Notes under the pieces: generated by a model | What the model was told of the DNA's origin: nothing | Databases searched by the model: none | The model's input: the letters and a program-made list of their open reading frames with translations, nothing else | Position numbers and translations under genes: made by a program | Shown: positions 13,255-20,640 of the stretch, in pieces | Layout: each line of letters opens with the position of its first letter | How positions within the stretch are numbered: position 1 is the first letter of the stretch | Source: Avoscillospira sp045652125 | GTDB taxonomy: Bacteria > Bacillota > Clostridia > Oscillospirales > Oscillospiraceae | NCBI GenBank assembly: GCA_045652125.1 | Contig: JAZRTT010000036.1 | Span: forward strand, 1-25,426 | Length of the DNA: 25,426 nucleotides | Reading direction: 5' to 3'

Positions 13255-13662
13255 ATGCATCTGGATCACGAACATACCCACTCTCACACCCATGAGCACA
13301 GCCACGATGGTCATACCCACAGCCATCCCCATGAACATATTCATTCTCACGCACACGATTCCCATGACCATGACCACGGCCATGACCACGGCGATCATAA
13401 CCACAGCCACAGCCATTGCGATACGGCGGCCTGTGCATCCTGCGGCGGCTGCGGCGAGCATACCCCCAAGGAAGAACTGATGGCCCTGATGAAATACATG
13501 GTCAATCACAACACCGCCCATGCCAATGAACTGGCAGAACTGGCCAAGAAGCTGGGAGATATGGGCGACAGGACTGCCTACGAGCAGGTCATGCTGGCCG
13601 TTTCTGATTTTGAAAAGGGCAACCTGCGCCTGAGCACCATTCTGGCTGCAATGACAGAATAA
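13255..13662 (+). CDS. His-rich putative nickel metallochaperone (CooJ-like role)
   Basis: This 135-residue protein has 25 His in its first 54 residues, mostly as HxH alternating with Ser, Asp, Glu or Thr. A Cys cluster follows (C55, C60, C63, C66), then a helical domain (MALMKYMVNHNTAHANELAEL...) of about 65 residues. That domain resembles a short helical module found with metal-handling proteins. The position directly before cooT and cooC suggests it stores or delivers Ni for carbonyl-branch enzymes, as the His-rich CooJ does in Rhodospirillum rubrum. No homology to CooJ itself is claimed. AAAGGA lies 9 nt before the ATG; an upstream in-frame ATG lies before the promoter and is rejected. 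Confidence 0.8.
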   Translation: MHLDHEHTHSHTHEHSHDGHTHSHPHEHIHSHAHDSHDHDHGHDHGDHNHSHSHCDTAACASCGGCGEHTPKEELMALMKYMVNHNTAHANELAELAKKLGDMGDRTAYEQVMLAVSDFEKGNLRLSTILAAMTE

Positions 13663-13672
13663 GGAGTAAATT

Positions 13673-13861
13673 ATGTGCTTATCGACAGTGTATAAGGGCG
13701 AAAAGAGCCCTCAGAACATTATTATGTCCAATGTTCAGAAAATCGACGTTCAGGACGGGCAGGTTTTGCTGACGGACCTGATGGACCGGGAAGTGGTCAT
13801 CGTCGGAAGCCTTGTCAGTGTGGATCTGGTGGGCGGCGTGGCTATCGTCCGGGAGCTGTGA
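13673..13861 (+). CDS. cooT: CooT family nickel-binding protein
   Basis: This 62-residue protein starts MCLSTVY. CooT proteins bind one Ni(II) per dimer through the N-terminal Met-Cys backbone and the Cys2 side chain. The remaining beta-rich sequence (IIMSNVQKIDVQDGQVLLTDL, broken by DREVVIVGSLVSVDLVGG) fits the small CooT beta-barrel. It lies 10 nt after the His-rich gene with AAGGAG before the ATG. It overlaps the region just before the next small gene, so the three are one operon. The role is Ni supply for CO dehydrogenase/acetyl-CoA synthase, inferred from family and context. Confidence 0.9.
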   Translation: MCLSTVYKGEKSPQNIIMSNVQKIDVQDGQVLLTDLMDREVVIVGSLVSVDLVGGVAIVREL

Positions 13862-13863
13862 CC

Positions 13864-14088
13864 ATGGAATACGAAGTGGTTCGGGAAATCGAAAACCTCT
13901 GCGGCAACAATCAGATGCGGGATGTCTTCATCGAAGAAGTGCAGACCCATGACCCGGAGGCCTATGTCCGCAATCTGCTGAAGGACAAGGAAGTGGAGCT
14001 GACGGTGGATGTTTTGGATTCCCGCCGAATCAATATCTATGCCGTTACAGCCGGCCTGACCCAAAAATTTCTGTTTACCCAACTGTAA
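13864..14088 (+). CDS. Small conserved-looking protein of the nickel operon, function unknown
   Basis: This 74-residue acidic protein (MEYEVVREIENLCGNNQM...) has two predicted helices, then a beta-rich second half (VELTVDVLDSRRINIYAV) with a single Cys at residue 13. I do not recognise the family. The ATG is 2 nt after the cooT stop, with GGGAG about 8 nt upstream, and an in-frame GTG overlaps the cooT stop as GTGA. Translation coupling to CooT suggests a partner role in Ni handling or in regulation of the acs cluster; this is inference. Confidence 0.75.
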   Translation: MEYEVVREIENLCGNNQMRDVFIEEVQTHDPEAYVRNLLKDKEVELTVDVLDSRRINIYAVTAGLTQKFLFTQL

Positions 14089-14155
14089 ACAGGTAATTGT
14101 ATAAAAATTACTGCAAAAAATGAAAGATTTTCTCCGTTTTTGTCAGGAGTTTTGC

Positions 14156-14184
14156 TTGTATTTACAGAAAAATTATGTTAGGAT
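14156..14184 (+). promoter_or_regulatory. Possible promoter upstream of cooC
   Basis: TTGTAT (14156-14161), 17 nt and TAGGAT (14179-14184) lie in the 159-nt gap before cooC. The hexamers are only moderate. The gap also holds a weak GTAATT/AATTAC hairpin near 14093-14111 and no intrinsic terminator, so read-through from the nickel operon is also possible. Confidence 0.4.
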
Positions 14185-14247
14185 AACAGGTGGTGACGTA
14201 TGGGATTCGTGCGTCCATTTGGCCCGTTTATCGTAAAGGAGTTCTAT

Positions 14248-15015
14248 ATGCCTACTCATACCATTGCCGTGGCCGGTAAAGGCGGCGTGGGTAAAACCAC
14301 GACCTGCGGCATGATGATCGATTATCTTTGCAAAAAGAAGCAGGGCCCCGTTCTGGTGGTGGATGCCGATGCCAACTCCAACCTCAATGAAGTGTTGGGC
14401 GTGGAGATCGAAACCACCCTTGGTTCCATCCGGGAAGAGATGGCCCAGGCGGAGCTGAAGGGTACGGTGCCCAAGAACATGACCAAGGCCGATTATGCAG
14501 AAATGAAGTTCTCCGATGCGCTGGTGGAAGAGGACGATTTCGACATGCTGGTCATGGGCCGCACCCAGGGCAAGGGCTGCTACTGCTTTGTCAACGGTGT
14601 GCTGAAATCCCAGGTGGATAAGTACGCAAAAAATTACCGTTACATTGTCATCGACAATGAAGCCGGTCTGGAACATATCAGCCGGGGCACTCTGCCTCAT
14701 GTGGACACCATGCTGCTGGTATCTGACTGCTCCAGAAGGGGCATCCAGGCTGTGGCCCGCATTGCTCAGATGATCCGCGAACTGGAGCTGAAGCCCCAGA
14801 ACCTCTATCTTATTGTCAACCGTGCACCCGGCGGTGAATTAAACCCCGGCGTGTTGGAGGAAATCAAAAAGCATGATCTGCCGCTGCTGGGCGTTCTGCC
14901 CCAGGACGAGCTTGTGTTCCAGTATGACTGTGACGGCAAGCCCAGTTCTCAGGTGCCCGACAGCACTCCGGTGAAGGTCGCCCTTCATGAGATCATGCGC
15001 AATCTTAATCTGTAA
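14248..15015 (+). CDS. cooC: CooC/AcsF-type nickel-insertion ATPase
   Basis: This 255-residue MinD-type ATPase has a deviant Walker A (GKGGVGKTT, residues 8-16), VVDADANSNL for the switch region, and a CYC pair (C111, C113) like the CxC of CooC1, where the homodimer binds Ni. VIDNEAGLEHISRG and the C-terminal LIVNRAPGG are also typical. It drives ATP-dependent nickel insertion into CO dehydrogenase (CooC) or acetyl-CoA synthase (AcsF); the sequence does not decide which. The start at 14248 follows AAAGGAG by 6 nt. It lies 23 nt before acsD, so the two are probably cotranscribed. Confidence 0.93.
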   Translation: MPTHTIAVAGKGGVGKTTTCGMMIDYLCKKKQGPVLVVDADANSNLNEVLGVEIETTLGSIREEMAQAELKGTVPKNMTKADYAEMKFSDALVEEDDFDMLVMGRTQGKGCYCFVNGVLKSQVDKYAKNYRYIVIDNEAGLEHISRGTLPHVDTMLLVSDCSRRGIQAVARIAQMIRELELKPQNLYLIVNRAPGGELNPGVLEEIKKHDLPLLGVLPQDELVFQYDCDGKPSSQVPDSTPVKVALHEIMRNLNL

Positions 15016-15038
15016 ATTTTTTAAGGGGGATATCTATT

Positions 15039-15983
15039 ATGTCTTTCGCACCCAAGAAGCAGGCGTTCAATGCGAAGATCAACGCCGTCACCCTCGGTAC
15101 CGGTGACAAGGCCATTGTTCTTGGCGGCCAGAATGTTCTGCCGTTCTACACTTTCGATGCACCCATCGAAAACAAGCCCAAGGTCGGCGTGGAACTGACC
15201 GATGCCGGTATGGCCATGTGCACTACCGAAGGCCTGAAAGCCTTCTATGCCGGCTGTGAGACCGTTGCCGATATGGCAAAGAAGGCCGAAACCATGCCCG
15301 GCGCTTCCTTCATCGCTCTGAACCTGGAAGGCGCTGACCCCAACGGTGAAAACAAATCCGTTGAGGAGTGCGTGGAAGTGGCCAAGGCTGTTGCCGCCGC
15401 CACCGATCTGCCCATCGTTATTATGGGCTGCAAGAATGTGGACAAGGACGCCGAATTGTTTGGCAAAGTGTCCGAAGCTCTGGCCGGCAAGAACATTCTC
15501 GTCCTGTCTGCCCGTGAAGAAAACTACAAGACCGTCGGTGCTTCCGCAGGTCTGGCTTACAATCAGAAAGTCGGCGCTGAGTCCGCTGTGGACATCAACC
15601 TCGCCAAGCAGCTGAACACCGTTATGACCCAGTTGGGCGTCAACGCTCAGTCTATCGTCATGAACGCCGGTTCCGCCGCTGCCGGTTACGGCTATGAATA
15701 TGTCGCCTCCACTCTGGACCGCATCAAGGCTGCCGCTCTCCAGCAGGGCGATGCTCAGCTGCAGATGCCCATCATGACCCCTGTCTCCACCGACGCTTGG
15801 GGCGTGAAGGAAGCCACCGCCGCAGAAGAAGAAATGCCCGAATGGGGCAGCCGGGAAGAGCGTGCCATCGAAATGGAAGTTGTTACCGCTTCCGCTTGTC
15901 TGGCCGGCGGCTCCGATGCAGTTATCCTGCGTCACCCCGCTGCTGTCGAGACCATCTCCAAGATGATCGACGCACTGATTTAA
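15039..15983 (+). CDS. acsD: CO dehydrogenase/acetyl-CoA synthase corrinoid protein small subunit AcsD
   Basis: This 314-residue TIM-barrel small subunit (delta/beta chain) of the corrinoid iron-sulphur protein carries the methyl group to acetyl-CoA synthase together with AcsC. Family signs are KINAVTLGTGDKAIVLGGQN near the N-terminus, FTFD-like FYTFDAP, the central ALNLEGADP and IVIMGCKNVDKD stretches, and DAWGVKEA with the acidic region after it. AAGGGGGA precedes the ATG. Start and stop fit the family length. It lies 18 nt before the AcsC-AcsE gene, forming a cooC-acsD-acsCE unit that ends at the terminator at 18285. Confidence 0.95.
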   Translation: MSFAPKKQAFNAKINAVTLGTGDKAIVLGGQNVLPFYTFDAPIENKPKVGVELTDAGMAMCTTEGLKAFYAGCETVADMAKKAETMPGASFIALNLEGADPNGENKSVEECVEVAKAVAAATDLPIVIMGCKNVDKDAELFGKVSEALAGKNILVLSAREENYKTVGASAGLAYNQKVGAESAVDINLAKQLNTVMTQLGVNAQSIVMNAGSAAAGYGYEYVASTLDRIKAAALQQGDAQLQMPIMTPVSTDAWGVKEATAAEEEMPEWGSREERAIEMEVVTASACLAGGSDAVILRHPAAVETISKMIDALI

Positions 15984-16001
15984 AAGGAGGGAATACATAC
16001 T

Positions 16002-18275
16002 ATGGCAGTCAAAGGTCTGGACATTTTCAAGCTGTCCCCCAAAACCAACTGTAAAGAATGCGGCAGCCCCACCTGTATGGCTTTCTGCATGAAGGTCGCT
16101 CAGGGTGCTGTTTCCATTGATAAGTGCCCCCATATGTCTGACGAGGCTAAGGCTCTGCTCAGCGAAGCCACTGCACCTCCCATGAAGACCATCGCCTTCG
16201 GCGAGCATAAGCTGGGCGGCGAAACCGTTCTGTTCCGTCATGAAAAGACTTTCGTTTCTCACAACCTGTTTGCCGTTCCCGTCTGCACCTGCATGGAAGC
16301 CGGTGTTGCCGAAGCCAAACTGGCTGAAATGGCAAAGGTCGACTACGAGCGTATCGGCGAGCGTGAATACGTGGAAGCCGTTATGGTCATCGATTGTGAA
16401 AACAAGGCTGACCGTCTGGTTGAACTGTGCAAGGCTGCTGTTGCTGCCGGCCGCAGCGTCATTATCGACTGCGACAACGCCGATTCTGCCAAGGCTGCTG
16501 CCGAGGCCGTCAAGGACTCCAAGCCCATCATCAACGGCGCCAACAAGGACAACTGGGAAGCCATGAACGAAGTGGCAAAGGCCACCGGCGCCGCTCTGGG
16601 TGTCAAGGGTGCTTCCCTCGAAGAGCTGTATGACACCGTTGCCGCTCTGGAAAAGGCCGGCAACAAGAACCTGGTCATCGATGTGACCGGTGCCGATGCC
16701 AAGGAAACTATGGCCAATGCCGTTCTGGTCCGCCGCACCGCTCTGAAGGATGGTGACCGCACCTTCGGTTATCCTTCCATCGTCAATGTTGCCAAAATCG
16801 CCAAGGGCGATCTGCACCTGCAGGCCGCTTTGGCTGCTCTGTTCACCGTCAAGTACGGCTCCATCATCGTTATGGAGAACATGACCATGGCCGAGGCTCT
16901 GCCTCTGTACGGCCTGCGTCAGAACATCTACACCGATCCCCAGAAGCCCATGAAGGTCGCTCCCGGCGTGTATCCTCTCAACGGTGCAGGCCCCGACGAT
17001 CCCTGCATGCTGACCGTCGACTTCGCTCTGACCTACTTCCTGGTCACCGGCGAGATCGAACGTTCCAAGGTTCCCGTCAATCTGATCATCACCGATGCTT
17101 CCGGCATGTCCGTTCTGACTGCATGGGCCGCCGGCAAGCTGTCTTCCACCTCCGTGAAGAAGACCTTCGACGATTTCGATCTCATCAACAAGATCAACAA
17201 CCGCACCGTCATCATCCCCGGCAAGGTCGCCGTGATGAAGGGCGAAATTCAGGACAAGCTGCCTGAGTGGAACATTGTTGTGGGTACCCGCGAGGCTGTT
17301 GAGATCGTCAAATACCTGAAGGACGGCGAGTACAAGGCTGCTGCCGAAGCTGTTGCCGCCACCAAGGTCGTTACCGAGAAGAAGACCGAGGCTGCTGACG
17401 CTCCTCTGGACTTCGCCAAGATCGCTGCTTCCATCCCCGCCATCGAAGTGGTGGATATGGGCGTGACCTACAAGCAGAGAAATGTGGAGAGCAACAAGTT
17501 CGTCACCATCGGCGAACGGATCCACTGCATCAGCCCCGTCATCCGCGAGGCTATGGAGACCATGAATCCCGAACCCATCCTGAAGCGTGCTGCCGAGCAG
17601 ATCAAGGCCGGCGCCACCTATCTGGATGTCAACATCGGTCCTGCTGAATCCAACGGACCTGAACTGATGACCTGGGCTGTCAAACTGCTGCAGGAGAACT
17701 TCAACAACGTGCCTCTGGCTCTCGACACCGCCAACAAGAAGGCCATCGAAGCCGGTATCGCTGTGTACAACCGCACCAACGGCAAGCCCATCGTCAATTC
17801 TGCTGACGCCGGCTCCCGTATTTCCTACATCGACCTGGCTGCTGCCAATGACGCCATCGTTATCGCCCTTTGCTCCGCCGACGGCATTGCTAAGGACAAC
17901 GAAGAGCGCATGATGCACTGCCACAACATGCTGGACCGTGGTATGGCCCTGGGCATGGAAGCTTCCGACCTGTGGTTCGACCCCCTGTTCCTGGTGGTCA
18001 AGGGCATGCAGGACAAGCAGATGGACGTCCTCAACGCCATCAAGCTGTTCTCCGACGAGGGTCTGAAGTCCACCGGCGGTTTGTCCAACAACTCCAACGG
18101 TGCACCCAAGAACGTCCGTCCCATCATGGACTCCGCTCTGGTCGCTATGTGCATGATGCAGGGTCTGACCTCTGCCATCGTCAACCCCAACGACCTGCGC
18201 CTGATGGAAACCATCAAGTCCTGCGACATTTTCAAGAACAACGAACTGTACTCCGATTCCTACCTGGAAGGCTAA
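16002..18275 (+). CDS. acsC-acsE: Fused AcsC-AcsE: corrinoid protein large subunit joined to methyl-THF methyltransferase
   Basis: This single 757-residue reading frame holds two enzymes. Residues 1 to about 442 are AcsC. It has an N-terminal 4Fe-4S motif with C17, C20, C25 and C42 (TNCKECGSPTC), a TIM barrel (AVMVIDCENKAD, VIDVTGAD) and a C-terminal cobamide-binding region (VNLIITDASGMSVLTAWAAG). Residues about 443-499 form an Ala/Glu/Lys-rich linker. Residues about 500-757 are AcsE, which transfers the methyl group of methyl-THF to the corrinoid: IGERIHCIS, YLDVNIGPAESNG, PLALDTAN, NSADAG, DPLFLVVKG and GGLSNNSNGAP. In well-studied acetogens acsC and acsE are separate genes. The ribosome site AAAGGAGGG precedes the ATG. 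Codon use is the same throughout, and no stop or restart lies at the junction. Confidence 0.95.
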   Translation: MAVKGLDIFKLSPKTNCKECGSPTCMAFCMKVAQGAVSIDKCPHMSDEAKALLSEATAPPMKTIAFGEHKLGGETVLFRHEKTFVSHNLFAVPVCTCMEAGVAEAKLAEMAKVDYERIGEREYVEAVMVIDCENKADRLVELCKAAVAAGRSVIIDCDNADSAKAAAEAVKDSKPIINGANKDNWEAMNEVAKATGAALGVKGASLEELYDTVAALEKAGNKNLVIDVTGADAKETMANAVLVRRTALKDGDRTFGYPSIVNVAKIAKGDLHLQAALAALFTVKYGSIIVMENMTMAEALPLYGLRQNIYTDPQKPMKVAPGVYPLNGAGPDDPCMLTVDFALTYFLVTGEIERSKVPVNLIITDASGMSVLTAWAAGKLSSTSVKKTFDDFDLINKINNRTVIIPGKVAVMKGEIQDKLPEWNIVVGTREAVEIVKYLKDGEYKAAAEAVAATKVVTEKKTEAADAPLDFAKIAASIPAIEVVDMGVTYKQRNVESNKFVTIGERIHCISPVIREAMETMNPEPILKRAAEQIKAGATYLDVNIGPAESNGPELMTWAVKLLQENFNNVPLALDTANKKAIEAGIAVYNRTNGKPIVNSADAGSRISYIDLAAANDAIVIALCSADGIAKDNEERMMHCHNMLDRGMALGMEASDLWFDPLFLVVKGMQDKQMDVLNAIKLFSDEGLKSTGGLSNNSNGAPKNVRPIMDSALVAMCMMQGLTSAIVNPNDLRLMETIKSCDIFKNNELYSDSYLEG

Positions 18276-18284
18276 GTGCAAATC

Positions 18285-18317
18285 AAATCCCCACTGCCAA
18301 GGCAGTGGGGATTTTTT
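18285..18317 (+). terminator. Terminator after acsC-acsE
   Basis: AAATCCCCACTGC and its complement GCAGTGGGGATTT close around CAAG and are followed by a T-run ending at 18317. It separates the cooC-acsD-acsCE unit from acsB. Confidence 0.93.
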
Positions 18318-18329
18318 ACTAAAAAGCCC

Positions 18330-18358
18330 TGTACAACGGGATGGAAATTTGGTATATT
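18330..18358 (+). promoter_or_regulatory. Promoter of acsB
   Basis: TGTACA (18330-18335), 17 nt and TATATT (18353-18358) with TG placed for an extended -10. It lies just after a strong terminator, so acsB needs its own promoter, and this is the best candidate. Confidence 0.7.
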
Positions 18359-18368
18359 GTATATAGGT

Positions 18369-18389
18369 AATACCCCCACGGGGGGATAT
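18369..18389. promoter_or_regulatory. G/C-tract palindrome resembling a CsoR/RcnR-family operator
   Basis: AATACCCCC, a short ACG centre and GGGGGATAT form an AT-flanked G/C-tract palindrome. It begins 11 nt after the acsB -10 and so covers the transcription start region. Metal- or aldehyde-sensing CsoR/RcnR/FrmR repressors bind such sites (TACCCC-n-GGGGTA type). The same bases can also form a small RNA hairpin 5 to 10 nt upstream of the AGGAGG ribosome site. Confidence 0.5.
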
Positions 18390-18410
18390 AGAACAGGAGG
18401 TTTCACAAAC

Positions 18411-20537
18411 ATGAGTGTATTGACTGATTTGATCTATGGCGGTTCCAATGCAGTGGCCGGTTTGACAGAAGGTGCTGTCAACGATGCCATCGCCAAGTAT
18501 GGCGCGGATAAAGCAGTGACCTTCCCCGATACGGCCTACTTTTTCCCCACCATCTACGCCGCCACCGGCGTGAAGGTGAAGACTCTGGGCGACCTGACTG
18601 CCTGCGTAGGCGTTCTCAAGAGCCTCATCACCAACCAGGAAGACCTGGGTCAGGCCCTCAATGCCGGCCTTGCCACGGCTGTTGGTGCTGAAATTCTGGA
18701 GGGCCTCAAGTATGTGGATGGCGGTGACCCTTATGCCGAAGATTCCGGTATCGGCTTCGTGCCCGACCCCATCATTCGTTCTCTGGGCGTGCCGCTGGTC
18801 ACCGGCGATATCCCCGGTGTCGCTGTTGTTCTGGGTAAGGCAGAAAACGGTGCAGATGTGGCCAATGTAGTCAAGGACTATCAATCCAAAGGCATTTTGA
18901 CCTTCCTGGTAGGCGATGTCATCGAGCAATGCGCCGAAGCCGGTGTAAAAATGGGTCTGGAATTCCGTATCGTGCCTCTGGGTCACGATGTGACTTCCGT
19001 CATCCATGTTGTCACCGTTGCAGTCCGTGCAGCGCTGATCTTCGGTAATGTACAGCCCGGTGATCTGGCAGGTCTGCTGGATTATACCAAGAACCGTGTT
19101 CCTGCGTTTGTCAACACCTTCGGTGCCATTGATGCCGTGGTAGTCTCTGCCGGTGCCGGTGCCATCGCTCTGGGCTTCCCTGTGGTGGTGGATATCGATC
19201 TGGGCGAAAATCAGGTCCCCGGCGCTCTGGAAAGTGTCTGTGACCACAGCGAGACCGTCAAAAAGTCTCTGGAACTGCGGAATATCAAGATCAAGTCCAA
19301 GGAACTGCCCATTCCTGTGGCATTTGCCGCAGCCTTTGAGGGCGAGATCATCCGCAAGGCCGATATGAAGGCCGAATTCTGGTCCGGCAAGAACCCCACC
19401 GCTGAGCTGGTCATGATGAAGGACCTGGCAGAAGTGGAAGATCATAAGATCACTATTATCGGTGACGATATCGATGCCGGAACCGACTTTGCTCTGGCTA
19501 CATATGTTGAGGTCGCCGGCAAGAAGATGCAGGCTGACTTCGAATCCGTCATTGAGCGTAAGATCCACGCTTGGCTCAACTACATGGAAGGTGTCATGCA
19601 TACCGGCCAGAGAAACCAGATCCGCATCCGTGTATCCAATGCCGCCTTTGAGGCCGGTCTGCGGCTGAAGGACTTCGCAGAGGTCCTCTACCATATGATC
19701 ATGGACGAGTTTGACGCCGTTGTGGATAAGTGCCAGGTCACCCTGATGACCGATACTGCCCAGGTGCAGAAGTTCCTGGACGAAGTGGCTATGCCCCGGT
19801 ACAATGCCCGCGATGATCGCCTGTCCTCCATGACCGGCGAGTCCGTAGGCCGTTTCTATACCTGCATCCTGTGCCAGAGCTTCGCCCCTGCCCATTGCTG
19901 CGTGGTCACTCCCGAGCGTCTGGGTCTGTGCGGTGCTGTGTCCTGGCTGGATGCCAAGGCGACCAATGAGCTGAACCCCAATGGTCCCTGCCAGCCTATT
20001 ATGAAGGAAGGCTGCATCGATGAGCGTACCGGTCGATATGAAACCGTCAACCAGATGGTGGCAGAAGCCACCCACGGCGCTGTGGAAGAAGTCACGCTGT
20101 ACTCCATTCTGGAAGACCCCATGACTTCCTGCGGCTGCTTCGAGTGCATCTGCGGTATCGAGCCTGCCTCCAACGGTGTCATCGTGGTCAACCGGGAATT
20201 CAAGGGCATGACCCCTGCCGGCATGACCTTTGGCGAACTGGCATCCTGCACCGGCGGCGGTGTTCAGACCCCCGGCTATATGGGTCACGGCCGTCACTTC
20301 ATCTCCTCCAAGAAGTTCGTCTATGCCGAAGGCGGCATTCAAAGAATCGTCTGGATGCCCAAGGAACTGAAGGACGATGTGGGCGCAAGACTCAACGCCA
20401 CTGCCAAGGAACTGTACGGCATCGAAAACTTCATCGACATGGTGGCAGATGAGACCATCTGCACCGAAGTGGACGAGCTGATGAGCTTCCTGACGGAAAA
20501 GAACCATCCCGTTCTGACCATGGAGCCTCTCATGTAA
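18411..20537 (+). CDS. acsB: Acetyl-CoA synthase subunit AcsB
   Basis: This 708-residue catalytic subunit joins a methyl group from the corrinoid protein, CO and CoA into acetyl-CoA at a Ni-Ni-[4Fe-4S] A-cluster. All six A-cluster Cys can be placed: C485, C488, C497 and C507 (TCILCQSFAPAHCC ... LGLCG) for the cubane and bridging site, and C574 and C576 (SCGCFEC) for the distal nickel. Spacing equals that of the Moorella enzyme (C506, C509, C518, C528, C595, C597). The N-terminal domain that meets CO dehydrogenase is present. The start at 18411 follows AGGAGG by 10 nt; an in-frame extension of 45 codons runs through the terminator and is rejected. The gene stands alone between a terminator and two intercistronic hairpins. 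Confidence 0.97.
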   Translation: MSVLTDLIYGGSNAVAGLTEGAVNDAIAKYGADKAVTFPDTAYFFPTIYAATGVKVKTLGDLTACVGVLKSLITNQEDLGQALNAGLATAVGAEILEGLKYVDGGDPYAEDSGIGFVPDPIIRSLGVPLVTGDIPGVAVVLGKAENGADVANVVKDYQSKGILTFLVGDVIEQCAEAGVKMGLEFRIVPLGHDVTSVIHVVTVAVRAALIFGNVQPGDLAGLLDYTKNRVPAFVNTFGAIDAVVVSAGAGAIALGFPVVVDIDLGENQVPGALESVCDHSETVKKSLELRNIKIKSKELPIPVAFAAAFEGEIIRKADMKAEFWSGKNPTAELVMMKDLAEVEDHKITIIGDDIDAGTDFALATYVEVAGKKMQADFESVIERKIHAWLNYMEGVMHTGQRNQIRIRVSNAAFEAGLRLKDFAEVLYHMIMDEFDAVVDKCQVTLMTDTAQVQKFLDEVAMPRYNARDDRLSSMTGESVGRFYTCILCQSFAPAHCCVVTPERLGLCGAVSWLDAKATNELNPNGPCQPIMKEGCIDERTGRYETVNQMVAEATHGAVEEVTLYSILEDPMTSCGCFECICGIEPASNGVIVVNREFKGMTPAGMTFGELASCTGGGVQTPGYMGHGRHFISSKKFVYAEGGIQRIVWMPKELKDDVGARLNATAKELYGIENFIDMVADETICTEVDELMSFLTEKNHPVLTMEPLM

Positions 20538-20546
20538 TAATCAAAC

Positions 20547-20573
20547 CTCCGGGGCGGCATCGCCGCCCCGGAG
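20547..20573 (+). other. Perfect 12-bp GC hairpin after acsB
   Basis: CTCCGGGGCGGC and GCCGCCCCGGAG pair fully around ATC, 10 nt after the acsB stop. No U-tract follows (CACCAAACC), so it is probably an mRNA 3'-end stabiliser or a partial terminator and not a full stop signal. Confidence 0.75.
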
Positions 20574-20575
20574 CA

Positions 20576-20622
20576 CCAAACCTGACCTGTGAGGATTTCT
20601 GATCTTTAGAGGTCAAGTTTGG
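20576..20622 (+). other. Second hairpin directly before the acsV ribosome site
   Basis: CCAAAC and TGACCT (20576-20588, one unpaired C) pair with AGGTCA and GTTTGG (20610-20622, one unpaired A) around a 21-nt loop. The stem ends 5 nt before AGAAAGGA, the acsV ribosome site, so it could affect translation or mark an RNase cleavage point. Confidence 0.65.
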
Positions 20623-20640
20623 ACCAGAAAGGAAAAAACT

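Noticed and set aside
13255..13420. The CAC/CAT-rich repeat stretch as a tandem repeat or CRISPR-like array
   Set aside because: It is the coding region for the His-rich N-terminus. The period is set by HxH codons and varies, with no repeat-spacer structure. No CRISPR array was seen anywhere in the window.
18276..18410. An N-terminal extension of AcsB starting at 18276
   Set aside because: The extension runs through a perfect terminator and the promoter, and it has no ribosome site. The ATG at 18411 has AGGAGG and the family's N-terminus.
15021..20507. A minus-strand open frame of 1828 codons antisense to acsD, acsC-acsE and acsB
   Set aside because: Its codons align exactly with those of the three plus-strand genes, which share one frame. 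It stays open because the sense genes avoid the codons TTA, CTA and TCA, whose complements are stops. It crosses intergenic gaps and a terminator and resembles no protein I know.
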